In this document: positions 1-7,980 of the stretch, piece after piece | How positions within the stretch are numbered: the first letter of the stretch is position 1 | How the letters are laid out: each line of letters opens with the position of its first letter | Source: Anoxybacteroides rupiense | GTDB taxonomy: Bacteria; Bacillota; Bacilli; Bacillales; Anoxybacillaceae | Direction: 5' to 3' | Assembly: GCF_014196195.1 (NCBI RefSeq) | Contig: NZ_JACIDF010000004.1 | Span: 124,001-188,000, forward strand | DNA length: 64,000 bases | Made by a program: the position numbers and the translations under genes | The notes under the pieces: generated by a model | Seen by the model: the letters and a program-made list of their open reading frames with translations, nothing else | Database searches by the model: none | What the model was told of the DNA's origin: nothing

Positions 1-44
1 GCGAGTCCGATGTGAAACCATCACCATCAATAAAGGATATAAAA

Positions 45-86
45 ATGGTTGTAGACAACGTCAACATGGACGTTGTCTACAACCAT
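45..86. repeat. Palindromic repeat, family 1, copy 1
   Basis: Two perfect 18-bp arms (45-62 and 69-86) enclose a 6-nt loop. The arms carry the GTAGACAA core shared with copies near 23.69, 38.40 and 55.46 kb. This copy has three extra base pairs in each arm compared with the others. It sits just before a terminator. Confidence 0.8.
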
Positions 87-88
87 TG

Positions 89-117
89 GGACCGTAATCA
101 TCATGCGGTCCTTTTTT
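89..117 (+). terminator. Rho-independent terminator of an upstream off-window gene
   Basis: GGACCG and CGGTCC form a 6-bp stem with an 11-nt loop, followed by six T on the plus strand. It overlaps the last codons of the minus-strand hydrolase gene. Confidence 0.7.
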
Positions 118-1012
118 CATAAGGCGCAATCCACAATGCATGCCGCTGAATGGAAAGCACAGCTTTTTCATCCTTGACCAGCTTTAACAAGTAGCCGGTT
201 ATAGCGGTGCGATATAGCACCCATGAAGAAAGGCGGCTTGTCTCGATCTCCCAGCGCGTACACATTTCGCGAACCAATTGTTCATGGCTCAATCCGTCTG
301 GCGCGTTTTTGATCACATCCTCCATGCTTTCGAGTACGCGCTGATGCCAAGCGATATTCTGGCGAATTAGCTCCTCAGCATCTTCTTCATAGGCCCCATG
401 CCCAGGAACGGCGCGCTTTACAGGCCATTCAAGCAAACATTTAAGGGTTTGCAGCGTTTGATCGGCATCCACAAGATAAGGGATTTTATGCTTTTGTAAT
501 GTTTCTCGTCCAAAAAAGGCATCGCCCGCATACAGCACATCGTGAATCTGATAGCCCAGCTGATAATAGCTATGTCCTGGCAAAGCGATGCTGTTGATTT
601 GGATGCCTTGAATGTCCCATACTCCTTCGCTTACTACCTCATCAATCCGGATCGCTTCTCCTTCCAAAAACTTATTTCGCATATCCAGCGTCGGCCAATT
701 TCCTTGAAACAAATAGATCGGTTCAAGCACTGGATTGCGCAAAATCGCTTCTTCTAAAACAGGAGCCATCGTATAAATGTTTCGCTTGTTTTGCAAATAC
801 GCTGCTCCTCCGTAATGATCCGCGTGAGCATGAGTGATAAGAAGGTGAGTAAGCGGCAGACGTTCCTGATCCAATTGATTCAATACCTTTCTCATCGCTC
901 CTTGATCAAGCCCCGCATCAATCAAAATTCCTACCTCTCCATCGCAAACATAGCCAATGTTCACAGCTCCTTGAAAATAATAGCAATGATGGTTAATACG
1001 AATCAGCTTCAT
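101..1012 (-). CDS. Metallo-beta-lactamase-fold hydrolase
   Basis: A 303-aa cytoplasmic enzyme with the metal-binding signature HAHADH at residues 61-66, a GHS histidine at about 147, an aspartate at about 164 (YAGDA) and a PGHG histidine at about 205. These are the ligands of a two-metal hydrolase of the glyoxalase-II/MBL superfamily. The substrate cannot be told from sequence. The ATG follows GGAGGAG with a 4-nt gap. The gene lies 14 nt downstream of a small gene on the same strand and is probably co-transcribed with it. The C-terminal 80 residues look like the helical tail common in this superfamily. Confidence 0.85.
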   Translation of the reverse strand: MKLIRINHHCYYFQGAVNIGYVCDGEVGILIDAGLDQGAMRKVLNQLDQERLPLTHLLITHAHADHYGGAAYLQNKRNIYTMAPVLEEAILRNPVLEPIYLFQGNWPTLDMRNKFLEGEAIRIDEVVSEGVWDIQGIQINSIALPGHSYYQLGYQIHDVLYAGDAFFGRETLQKHKIPYLVDADQTLQTLKCLLEWPVKRAVPGHGAYEEDAEELIRQNIAWHQRVLESMEDVIKNAPDGLSHEQLVREMCTRWEIETSRLSSWVLYRTAITGYLLKLVKDEKAVLSIQRHALWIAPYEKRTA

Positions 1013-1026
1013 GAAACTCCTCCAGC

Positions 1027-1269
1027 TTAAATGGATTGATTCAACCGTTGTCCTTTACCTGTCAGCTCTGCTTCAAACCGAGCAGCGGCTGTTTGTTTTT
1101 CTTTGTCGGGACGCCTAGATCGGGAACGCTGATAAGTAGCCGCGTTGTTTTGCTCCGCTATTCGGCTACATGCTGTAATCGGAAATGCCGCCGGCACCCC
1201 CGAATGCGTTCGTCCAGGTCGATTCGCATAATAAAAAAAGGCGTCATATGGAAATCCCACTGTATACAT
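1027..1269 (-). CDS. Small protein of unknown function
   Basis: An 80-aa open frame whose ATG is preceded by AAGGAGG at a good distance. The strong ribosome site and the 14-nt gap to the following hydrolase support a real gene. The protein is basic, rich in Arg, Gln and Ala, has no signal peptide or membrane segment, and its first 15 residues are aromatic-rich. I do not recognise the family. It is divergent from yjcD. Confidence 0.6.
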   Translation of the reverse strand: MYTVGFPYDAFFYYANRPGRTHSGVPAAFPITACSRIAEQNNAATYQRSRSRRPDKEKQTAAARFEAELTGKGQRLNQSI

Positions 1270-1389
1270 ATTGGATTCCTCCTTTTTAATTTAAATTCGC
1301 TCCTTCACAAACAAATCCTTTTTTTCTCATCTTATGTTTTGTTAAGATAAACATTGACGTTCGCAAAAGACAAAAAGGAGCTTTCGATA

Positions 1390-3597
1390 ATGGATAAAGC
1401 AGTTTATAAAGGAAAAACGCTGCGGCTTGCGTCACTGCCCAGAGAAAAATATGAAGCGTTATATGAGGCCGCCTTGCGCGGACAGATTACCTGTACGATA
1501 TGCGGCGATCCAGTTCAACTATATTTAGGCATTCAACAACAGCCACATTTTTACCATGAGGAGAGACACGTTTGCTCCCCTTCCTCTTCAATCAAACCAT
1601 TCGAACATCCAGAATGGCGAAAACCGCTCGCTTATCAGGCTGCGTCACCTTTTTTGAAAACCCAACCAATCCCAAGCAAGCAGCAGGCGCCGGCCATTGC
1701 ATCACTTCCTTTAGACGCCGCCCAGCTGCAAGCGGTGCAAACAATTGAAGGACCGCTGCTTGTATTAGCGGGAGCCGGGAGCGGAAAAACACGTGTATTA
1801 ACAGCACGAACAGCTTATATGATCGAGGAACGAAACATCCCTCCTTCTGCGATCATGCTTGTAACATTTACGGCAAAAGCAGCAAATGAAATGAAAGCGC
1901 GGCTTCTTACATATCAAAATATGAATCAAGCAATCTTATCCCGGCTTGTAGCTGGCACATTTCACAGCATTTTTTACCGCATGCTTGTCCATTTCCATCC
2001 ACAGCGCTGGCATTCGAGCCGTCTGCTAAAATGGGAATGGCAGAAGGAACAAATGATAAAAGAAGCGGGACGCGAGCTTGATTTAGATGAACGCGAATTT
2101 GCCTATGACCAAGCGTTACAACAAATCTCTTATTGGAAAAACACGCTTGCCACTGTGGAACGTGTTCGAAGCAGCGGCCAATGGGAAGAGCGAGTTCTTT
2201 ATTTGTATAAACGCTACGAGGAGATGAAGCGGGAACGAGGATTATTCGACTTCGATGATATGCTGTTAGGGTGCTACGAAATGCTAACGGAGCAGCCTTC
2301 TTTGCTTGCGCGCTACCAGGATCGGTTTCGCTACTTCTTAATCGATGAATTTCAAGACATTAACCGCGTGCAATACGACATTATCAATATGCTATGTGCT
2401 CATACGAGAAATCTTTGCGCCGTCGGCGACGATGACCAAGCGATTTATTCATTTCGCGGTTCTGATCCCTCGTTCATTTTAGAATTTGATCGTCACTATC
2501 CTGAAGCGAAAGTCGTTGCCCTTACTGAAAATTATCGTTCGTCCCATCATATCGTAGAAGTCGCCAACACTGTCATTTCGCGAAATCGCTTCCGACGCAG
2601 CAAACAAATGAGGGCGCAATTTGCCGATGATGAACCCGTGCTTTTCTTTTTTCCGTATGATGAAGAAGAAGAGGCGACAATGGTAGTGGAGGATATTAAA
2701 GAACGGCTTCAGCACGGAGCTAAACCTAGCGATTTTGCCATCCTCTATCGTACTCATACCACATCGCGTGCGATTTTTGAACGTCTCGTGCAGGCCGGAC
2801 TTCCTTTTGTTGTGGAGCAGGACGGCGAATCTTTTTATCAACGCCGCTTTGTTCGTTATTTACTTGCTTATTTGCGGCTTAGTCTGGATCCCAATCATGA
2901 AGAAGCCATCAACGATCTGCTTGTGTCTCTCTTTTTAAAGCAGTCGCTTCTTCAAGAAATAAAGGCCGTAAGCATTCTTGAAGATTGTTCGCTTTTGAAG
3001 GCTTTAACAAGCTTATCGTCGATTTATCCATTTCAAAGAAAAAAATTAAAAAACATTTTTCCTTTCTTCAAAAGCTTAGCGAAGTTGAAGCCAATTGAGG
3101 CGATTGAGATGATTGAGACGGAAATGGGATTTTCAGAGTTTCTTAAAAAACGAGGAAATGAAGGCAATGTGATTGAAAAGGGGAGCGATGATATTCGGGA
3201 TGTAAAGGTAGTAGCCAAAAAGTTTAAAACCGTTCCCGCGTTTCTCAAACATGTGGACACGATGATGGAAGCTGCCAGACAGCTGCCCAAGCAAAAGACA
3301 GCCCCAAACGCCATTCAGCTCTCGACGATTCATCGGGCCAAAGGATTGGAATATCCGTATGTATACGTGTTGGGAGCAGTGGAAGGAAGTATTCCACATG
3401 ACTATGCCATGGAAGCAAATCGCAATGGAGACCCGCTTCCCTTAGAAGAAGAGCGACGTCTCCTATACGTTGCGATTACAAGAGCGAAACGTTCACTTCA
3501 TCTATCTGTTCCAGCACATAGACGAATGAAAACCGCTCAGCCATCACGCTTTTTAAAAGAATTGGTTCGGCAAACGACCGAGGGAGCTCCCGTATAG
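1390..3597 (+). CDS. yjcD: UvrD/PcrA-like DNA helicase with N-terminal zinc finger (YjcD)
   Basis: A 735-aa superfamily 1 ATPase. Start chosen at the ATG 9 nt after AAAGGAG; an in-frame ATG 36 nt upstream lacks a ribosome site. Residues 25-65 form a Cys-rich module (C35, C38, H-rich stretch, C62) resembling the N-terminus of CoiA. Then come the Q motif (AQLQAVQ), Walker A GAGSGKT (128-134), motif II IDEFQDIN (about 318), motif III with GDDDQAIYSFRGS (about 346), and the C-terminal motifs TIHRAKGLEYP and VAITRAKRS. Length and position next to spoVIF match B. subtilis YjcD. Its DNA-repair role is inferred from the family. Confidence 0.85.
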   Translation: MDKAVYKGKTLRLASLPREKYEALYEAALRGQITCTICGDPVQLYLGIQQQPHFYHEERHVCSPSSSIKPFEHPEWRKPLAYQAASPFLKTQPIPSKQQAPAIASLPLDAAQLQAVQTIEGPLLVLAGAGSGKTRVLTARTAYMIEERNIPPSAIMLVTFTAKAANEMKARLLTYQNMNQAILSRLVAGTFHSIFYRMLVHFHPQRWHSSRLLKWEWQKEQMIKEAGRELDLDEREFAYDQALQQISYWKNTLATVERVRSSGQWEERVLYLYKRYEEMKRERGLFDFDDMLLGCYEMLTEQPSLLARYQDRFRYFLIDEFQDINRVQYDIINMLCAHTRNLCAVGDDDQAIYSFRGSDPSFILEFDRHYPEAKVVALTENYRSSHHIVEVANTVISRNRFRRSKQMRAQFADDEPVLFFFPYDEEEEATMVVEDIKERLQHGAKPSDFAILYRTHTTSRAIFERLVQAGLPFVVEQDGESFYQRRFVRYLLAYLRLSLDPNHEEAINDLLVSLFLKQSLLQEIKAVSILEDCSLLKALTSLSSIYPFQRKKLKNIFPFFKSLAKLKPIEAIEMIETEMGFSEFLKKRGNEGNVIEKGSDDIRDVKVVAKKFKTVPAFLKHVDTMMEAARQLPKQKTAPNAIQLSTIHRAKGLEYPYVYVLGAVEGSIPHDYAMEANRNGDPLPLEEERRLLYVAITRAKRSLHLSVPAHRRMKTAQPSRFLKELVRQTTEGAPV

Positions 3598-3611
3598 AGA
3601 CTCCCTCCTCG

Positions 3612-3872
3612 TTACTTTTTGTTGTTGTTCAGCATATTCGCAATGGTATTAAAATCTAGTTGTTTACCGTTTTTGGTGATCATCTTCACAATTTGGTCTT
3701 CTAATTCTTTCGGCACTTTTCGATTAGCGATTTGCGCTACTCGCTTTACAACCCCGCGCACTGTTTGCTCATCTTTAAAGTTTGCATTTTGTAATGAATT
3801 AGCCAGTTCAAATATATCTTTCATATTCACGCCTGTTTTCTTTTCAACGTTTTTAAAAAATTGGTTATCCAT
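3612..3872 (-). CDS. spoVIF: Stage VI sporulation protein F (SpoVIF/YjcC)
   Basis: An 86-aa protein starting at the ATG after GGGAGG; the longer frame upstream lacks a ribosome site. B. subtilis SpoVIF is 88 aa and occupies the same place beside yjcD. In that organism it is made in the mother cell and is needed for spore coat assembly and resistance. The protein here is helical, with a basic middle (VVKRVAQIANRKVP) and no membrane segment. A sigma-K-like promoter precedes it. Convergent with yjcD, with only 14 nt between the stops. Confidence 0.8.
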   Translation of the reverse strand: MDNQFFKNVEKKTGVNMKDIFELANSLQNANFKDEQTVRGVVKRVAQIANRKVPKELEDQIVKMITKNGKQLDFNTIANMLNNNKK

Positions 3873-3897
3873 CTTTCCATCCTCCCTTTTACTATTA

Positions 3898-3925
3898 CAT
3901 CGTATGAAAAAACGAATAAGAAGTG
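3898..3925 (-). promoter_or_regulatory. Sigma-K-like promoter of spoVIF
   Basis: On the minus strand an AC -35 element, 16 nt, then CATACGATG (consensus CATAnnnTA, last base off), about 26 nt upstream of the spoVIF start. This fits late mother-cell expression. Confidence 0.55.
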
Positions 3926-3935
3926 CATCCATTCA

Positions 3936-3979
3936 AAGAAAAAGTACGAGCTGCTCTTTTCTCAACCAGCCCGTACCTT
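3936..3979 (-). terminator. Terminator downstream of the YjcZ-type gene
   Basis: Minus-strand stem of about 12 bp (AAGGTACGGGCTG pairing with CAGCTCGTACTT) followed by a T-rich run. It separates yjcZ from the spoVIF promoter. Confidence 0.75.
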
Positions 3980-3986
3980 CGGTTCA

Positions 3987-4124
3987 TTAACCTACAAACG
4001 CCGCACCCACGATAATTAACAAAATAAACAACACGACGATTAACACGAATGTAGAACCGTAACCATAACCGCCGCCGCCGTAGCCATAACCACCATAACC
4101 ACCGTATCCACAATATCCAAACAT
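3987..4124 (-). CDS. yjcZ: YjcZ-family sporulation peptide
   Basis: A 45-aa peptide. Residues 3-23 are a Gly-Tyr repeat ([14 protein letters not shown]) and residues 24-45 one hydrophobic helix ending GAAFVG. This is the typical layout of YjcZ-family sporulation proteins, whose molecular role is unknown. The start follows AGGAGGTG with 7 nt spacing. Driven by a sigma-K-like promoter with its own terminator, so probably monocistronic. B. subtilis also has yjcZ beside spoVIF. Confidence 0.85.
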   Translation of the reverse strand: MFGYCGYGGYGGYGYGGGGYGYGSTFVLIVVLFILLIIVGAAFVG

Positions 4125-4155
4125 TGCGTTGCACCTCCTTGCATGTTGGTAGTTC

Positions 4156-4183
4156 TATCGTATGCAGGAATGACGAAAACGGT
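4156..4183 (-). promoter_or_regulatory. Sigma-K-like promoter of the YjcZ-type gene
   Basis: Minus strand: ACC, 16 nt, CATACGATA. This is a full match to CATAnnnTA, 32 nt upstream of the start codon. Confidence 0.6.
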
Positions 4184-4191
4184 ATGGGCGC

Positions 4192-4431
4192 TTATGATTT
4201 AAAATTCCGGAAAATTCTCTCCATTTGTTTTCCTTTTTTCCCAAACCAGCTATTGATATAGCCGATATTTCCTTCAATATCTTTTAAAAATTGGCCGTTC
4301 ATTTTTTCAATTTCCTTTATTTTTTGTTCAAATTCCTGTCCCCACTTTTCAAATCGTTTAATAAATTGGTCATGTCCTTCATGCTTAGATTTGGCGATAT
4401 CCCGCAATGCTTTTTCAAATTTTTCGCTCAT
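4192..4431 (-). CDS. Small charged helical protein, function unknown
   Basis: A 79-aa protein, highly charged (Lys/Glu-rich) and predicted almost entirely helical, with Phe/Trp spaced along the helix and a basic C-terminus. The start is preceded by AAAGGCGG about 8 nt away. No membrane segment and no recognised family. It lies upstream of the yjcZ promoter on the same strand, so a sporulation role is possible but only by position. Confidence 0.6.
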   Translation of the reverse strand: MSEKFEKALRDIAKSKHEGHDQFIKRFEKWGQEFEQKIKEIEKMNGQFLKDIEGNIGYINSWFGKKGKQMERIFRNFKS

Positions 4432-4860
4432 CCCTTCACCGCCTTTCTATCAGATTATTTATGCAAAAAGCCAAACAATGTGCGCGATAAATTCGGAAGA
4501 TTAAAAAATTGGCATAAAAGTAAGGATGTTTTGAGGGCGGAAAGAAGCACTGACTTGCCTTCGGTTGTGGGAAAAACGGGGATTCTTCTTTTGAAATGAT
4601 AATAGGTTCAATTTTCTGTTTGTTGAGCATGACGCATAAGTAGTGTGGATACCTCTCCATATTTATAAACCTGCCTATCATCATAATAGGCTATATGGAC
4701 TCCAATAGGGTCAAGCAATGTCAATGGGTTTTTATTGGATCATCAACACATCTGTTATATTATCAACACTTGTGATAAGGCATATCGATTCTTTTTTACA
4801 AACGAAATATGATAAAGTAGAAGCGGATGAATTCAACATGTGAATAAGGAGGAATTTCGG
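4432..4860. other. Gene-poor stretch with repeat copy and thioredoxin upstream region
   Basis: No convincing gene in either direction; the open frames here lack ribosome sites. It contains a copy of dispersed repeat family 2 (4711-4750), a direct repeat of ATCAACAC at 4742 and 4762, and presumably the promoter of the thioredoxin-like gene. Confidence 0.6.
4711..4750 (-). repeat. Dispersed repeat family 2, copy 1
   Basis: Read on the minus strand, about 40 nt beginning TGTGTTGATGATCCAATAAA and ending near ATTGACATTGCTTGA. It is almost identical to 50873-50911, differing by one extra A and two substitutions. It is non-coding in both places. Confidence 0.7.
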
Positions 4861-5184
4861 TTGAAAGAGTTGCAAACCATTGATCAATTCCAAGAGGTCA
4901 TTTCCGGGGAACAGCCGGTTATTGTCAAATTTTATACAACATGGTGTCCTGATTGTGTGCGCATGGATATGTTCATCGCTGATATTGTCAATGAATATTC
5001 ACAATACGATTGGTTTCAAATCAATCGTGATCATGTGCCAGAGCTTGCTGAAAAATACCAGGTAATGGGCATTCCTAGCTTGCTTGTGTTTCAAAAAGGC
5101 GAAAAAACGGCTCATCTTCACAGCGCTAATGCTAAAACGCCTGAGGAAGTAAAAGAATTTTTACGATCCGTTTTCTCTAAATAA
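4861..5184 (+). CDS. Thioredoxin-family protein
   Basis: A 107-aa single-domain thioredoxin fold with the redox motif WCPDC at residues 28-32 and the cis-proline motif GIPSLLVF at about 72-79. The start is taken as the TTG 7 nt after AAGGAGG; an in-frame GTG 21 nt upstream overlaps the ribosome site. Probably a cytoplasmic disulfide reductase or thioredoxin-like protein (compare Bacillus YtpP/YdbP). The CPDC rather than CGPC active site argues against the main TrxA. Followed by a strong terminator. Confidence 0.85.
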   Translation: MKELQTIDQFQEVISGEQPVIVKFYTTWCPDCVRMDMFIADIVNEYSQYDWFQINRDHVPELAEKYQVMGIPSLLVFQKGEKTAHLHSANAKTPEEVKEFLRSVFSK

Positions 5185-5285
5185 AGTGGAATAAGCCAGT
5201 GGAATTCATTCGTTTTCCCTCGCTCTTTCCGAGACCGCACGCATTATGCAACTACATCGCCAAAAAATAGCGTTTCAATCTACTT

Positions 5286-5328
5286 AAAAAGGGTGTCCCG
5301 AGGTTTTGCTAAATCGGGCACCCTTTTT
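5286..5328 (+). terminator. Terminator of the thioredoxin-like gene
   Basis: GGGTGTCCCGA pairs with TCGGGCACCC across a short loop, followed by TTTTT. A-rich sequence on the 5' side may make it bidirectional and serve the opposing operon. Confidence 0.8.
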
Positions 5329-5336
5329 ACAAGATC

Positions 5337-5504
5337 CTAGTAGTCAATCTCTTCATACTCCTTTGGATGAGGCGTCACATGCTCGTCGTTGTATGTCCAT
5401 TTAATGTCGATTTCTTCATCGGTCGTATAAGCGGGCTGTTCCGTCTCTTTTTTCTTTAACGATATTTTTATATCCTCATCTGTTGTTGTCACTTTTTTCT
5501 TCAT
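5337..5504 (-). CDS. 55-aa charged protein at the end of the spoVA-2mob-type operon
   Basis: Begins 15 nt after the DUF421 stop, with GGGAGTGG as ribosome site. The product starts MKKKVTTTDEDIKIS and is rich in Glu, Asp, Lys, Thr and Tyr, ending EEIDY. It has no cysteine and no membrane segment. I do not recognise a family. Position and strand make it the last gene of the operon. Confidence 0.6.
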   Translation of the reverse strand: MKKKVTTTDEDIKISLKKKETEQPAYTTDEEIDIKWTYNDEHVTPHPKEYEEIDY

Positions 5505-5519
5505 TCAGGCCACTCCCTT

Positions 5520-6380
5520 TTAATTTTTTAATAACGGCTCTACTTTTGCCAACAGATTACGAATTTTTTCCGCATTTTTCTGATACATCGCCTTCGCTTC
5601 CTCTGCTTTTGTCTCTAAAGCAAAGATCTCAAAATCTGCCTCGACCTTTTTCAGAGCCGCCAGTAGCAGTTGCTTTTCTGACGCTTCCGGTATTTGAATT
5701 TTATCATCATATAAATCGACGGTTAGCTGGCCGTATGAATCCACTTGGGCAATAAAAACATTTTCCAACGTTACCCCTTGCTTCTCTAACTCCATTTGGA
5801 GCCATCTGCGATTTAATCCGGCAGTTGAGAGCGGTTCGTCTAGAATTTTTCCATCCATAATCACCGTCTGCGGCTCTTTTTCGTTTGGAGCATTTGGAAA
5901 GACATCGCCAACCGCTAGAGGCTGTTTTTCCCTTTTCAATAAAACGTTTAAATCTCCATTCGGTTCTAATACGGCAAATTCGACGTCCGCCAAGCGAAAT
6001 ACGTCTTTTTTTCGCAGCTGCTCCATCAATTCATCAATCGTGTATTTTTCCTTTTTCAAGTTATCTTCTAATACTTTTCCGTTTTTAATGAAAACCGTTG
6101 AATTCCCTTCGACAAAATCGCGGAATTTTTTATTTTTCAATGAAATATACGAGACGGCAACAGGAACTAAAGACCATATTAAAATGCTGGGGATTCCTTC
6201 CCTTAGATTAATACTGAGGTCGACCGACATAGCTGCCGCAATATCGCCGACCGTAATCCCGACAATATATTCAAAAAAAGACAGCTTCGATAATTGTTTT
6301 TTTCCTAACATTCTTGTAATGATAAACAATCCGATCAAAATGGAAGCGGATCGTATCGATGCTTCTAACCATATTGGCAT
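5520..6380 (-). CDS. yetF: DUF421 membrane protein (YetF family)
   Basis: A 286-aa inner-membrane protein. Three hydrophobic helices lie in the first 80 residues (about 7-24, 36-55, 63-80), followed by a cytosolic alpha/beta DUF421 region with the family's MDGKI and LNRRWL motifs, and a C-terminal helical tail. The start follows AAGGAG. YetF-family proteins of spores belong to the 2Duf group, reported to raise spore heat resistance when encoded with spoVA-2mob. Here it sits in exactly that operon. The symbol is used in the family sense. Confidence 0.8.
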   Translation of the reverse strand: MPIWLEASIRSASILIGLFIITRMLGKKQLSKLSFFEYIVGITVGDIAAAMSVDLSINLREGIPSILIWSLVPVAVSYISLKNKKFRDFVEGNSTVFIKNGKVLEDNLKKEKYTIDELMEQLRKKDVFRLADVEFAVLEPNGDLNVLLKREKQPLAVGDVFPNAPNEKEPQTVIMDGKILDEPLSTAGLNRRWLQMELEKQGVTLENVFIAQVDSYGQLTVDLYDDKIQIPEASEKQLLLAALKKVEADFEIFALETKAEEAKAMYQKNAEKIRNLLAKVEPLLKN

Positions 6381-6392
6381 TGATCATGCTCC

Positions 6393-6599
6393 TTACTTTC
6401 CATGATATTGTGGTTCTTCTCGCTCTAATTGGCTAATGCGCTGCTTTAAATCAGCAATGATTTCCTCTGTTTTCATCATCGCCTCATGAAATGTTCGCTG
6501 CGCCTGTTCATCCCTTGAAGAAAGAGCGAATTGCTGAAAAGAAGCGCGAATACTTTTTAGGCTGGCCAAGCTTTGCTTAACTTGTGAAGCAACAGTCAT
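6393..6599 (-). CDS. DUF1657 protein, second copy of the operon
   Basis: A 68-aa helical protein starting MTVASQVKQSLASLK and ending EEPQY plus three residues. It is paralogous to the first gene of the operon; both share the MTVASQVKQ start and the EEPQY end. It follows AAGGAGG with 6 nt spacing, lies 11 nt after spoVAEb and 12 nt before the DUF421 gene. DUF1657 proteins of unknown mechanism are hallmarks of spoVA-2mob operons. Confidence 0.85.
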   Translation of the reverse strand: MTVASQVKQSLASLKSIRASFQQFALSSRDEQAQRTFHEAMMKTEEIIADLKQRISQLEREEPQYHGK

Positions 6600-6610
6600 A
6601 GCTTTCCTCC

Positions 6611-6967
6611 TTATCCTTTTGGGCGAAACAATAACGCACCAATAAATCCAAAGACGATCGCGGCTGAAATTCCTGCGCTTGTGACCTCAAACATGCCCGT
6701 TAATACACCAATAATGCCGTGCTGTTCCCCTTCTTGAAGCGCTCCATGAACGAGAGCATTCCCAAAGCTTGTAATCGGAATGGTGGCGCCAGCTCCGGCA
6801 AAATCAATTAATGGCTCATATAAGCCAAAGCCATCCAAAACCGCACCAGCGACTACAAGAATGCTTAATGTATGAGCTGGGGTCAGCTTAAACACATCCA
6901 TCATAATTTGACCAATCACACAAATGATCCCACCAACAACAAACGCCCAAAAAAACATTCCCATCAT
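6611..6967 (-). CDS. spoVAEb: Stage V sporulation protein AEb
   Basis: A 118-aa hydrophobic protein with about four membrane helices, resembling SpoVAC in sequence ([21 protein letters not shown] here, FAGAGTAVPVTGFGNAVISAA-like in SpoVAC). SpoVA proteins form the inner-membrane channel for dipicolinic acid during sporulation and germination. Its ATG overlaps the spoVAD stop (ATGA), and GGAGGGG lies upstream within spoVAD. Confidence 0.9.
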   Translation of the reverse strand: MMGMFFWAFVVGGIICVIGQIMMDVFKLTPAHTLSILVVAGAVLDGFGLYEPLIDFAGAGATIPITSFGNALVHGALQEGEQHGIIGVLTGMFEVTSAGISAAIVFGFIGALLFRPKG

Positions 6968-7980
6968 TCTTCATCCCCTCCATATTCAATCGCGACTGCA
7001 TGCGCGATACATGGAATCGTTTCACCTTGCTGAAACGATAACGGCGATAATAAGGCTCCTGTTGCTACGACGAGGATTCTTTTCAATTCTCCTCGCTTCA
7101 TGCGATTGAGCAAATGTCCATATACAACAGCTGCCGAGCACCCCGCACCGCTCGCTCCCGATAATACGGGCTGACCTTCACGATAAATCAGCAAGCCGCA
7201 ATCTTGGTATTTTTCTTCATCAAGATTCAATCCATGCTCCCGCAATAAATCGAGCGACACTTGCCGTCCAATTTTTCCTAAGTCTCCAGTTACAATTAAG
7301 TCGTAATCCGAGCTGTCCATTTGCATATCGCGCAGATGCGCTTCAATCGTATCAACGGCAGCGGGCGCCATCGCTCCTCCCATGTTAAACGGATCCGTTA
7401 ATCCCATATCCACCACGCGGCCCATTGTCGCAGCAACGATACGGGGTCCTGCTCCGCTGCTGCTGATTAGCGCTGCCCCGGCCCCTGTTACCGTCCATTG
7501 AGCCGTCGGCGGTTTTTGTCCGCCGTATTCAGTAGGGTAGCGAAATTGCTTTTCTACTGCTGTATTATGGCTTGACGCGCCCGTTAAAACATATTGCGCT
7601 CCGCCATGATTCACAATAAAGGCTCCAAGCGCAAGCCCTTCCATTGAAGTAGAACAGGCTCCAAACACGCCAATATAAGGGGCGCCGATTGTTTTGGCCG
7701 CAAAGTTGGACGGTGTCATTTGGTTAATGAGATCACCGGCAATGATAAATTGTATATGTTCTTTTGTAATGTTGCCTTTTTCCATAGCTTTAAAAAAGGC
7801 TTCTTCCAGCAGCACTTTATGAGCCTTCTCGTATGATTCTTCCCCGAGCCAAAGGTCTTCATGCAGCAAATCAAAATCATCGGCAATGCGTCCGTTTGCT
7901 TCAAATGGCCCTCCGACTGCCGCTGCGGCAACAATGGCAGGCTTGTTCTCAAATATCCAGGTGCGATGTCCTTTCATCAT
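6964..7980 (-). CDS. spoVAD: Stage V sporulation protein AD
   Basis: 338 aa, identical in length to B. subtilis SpoVAD. Thiolase-like fold with motifs [24 protein letters not shown] (about residues 115-124), [16 protein letters not shown], and a C-terminal [10 protein letters not shown]. It is a peripheral protein on the spore inner membrane that binds dipicolinic acid in the SpoVA complex. Start chosen at the ATG overlapping the spoVAC stop (ATGA); the frame extends five codons further upstream within spoVAC. Confidence 0.95.
   Translation of the reverse strand: MMKGHRTWIFENKPAIVAAAAVGGPFEANGRIADDFDLLHEDLWLGEESYEKAHKVLLEEAFFKAMEKGNITKEHIQFIIAGDLINQMTPSNFAAKTIGAPYIGVFGACSTSMEGLALGAFIVNHGGAQYVLTGASSHNTAVEKQFRYPTEYGGQKPPTAQWTVTGAGAALISSSGAGPRIVAATMGRVVDMGLTDPFNMGGAMAPAAVDTIEAHLRDMQMDSSDYDLIVTGDLGKIGRQVSLDLLREHGLNLDEEKYQDCGLLIYREGQPVLSGASGAGCSAAVVYGHLLNRMKRGELKRILVVATGALLSPLSFQQGETIPCIAHAVAIEYGGDEE

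Noticed and set aside
3895-4134. 79-aa minus-strand open frame rich in Trp/Arg
   Set aside because: Out-of-frame reading of the YjcZ-type Gly-Tyr gene (3987-4124), which has the proper ribosome site and family pattern.
4436-4684. 82-aa minus-strand open frame
   Set aside because: No ribosome site; composition atypical; region otherwise non-coding.
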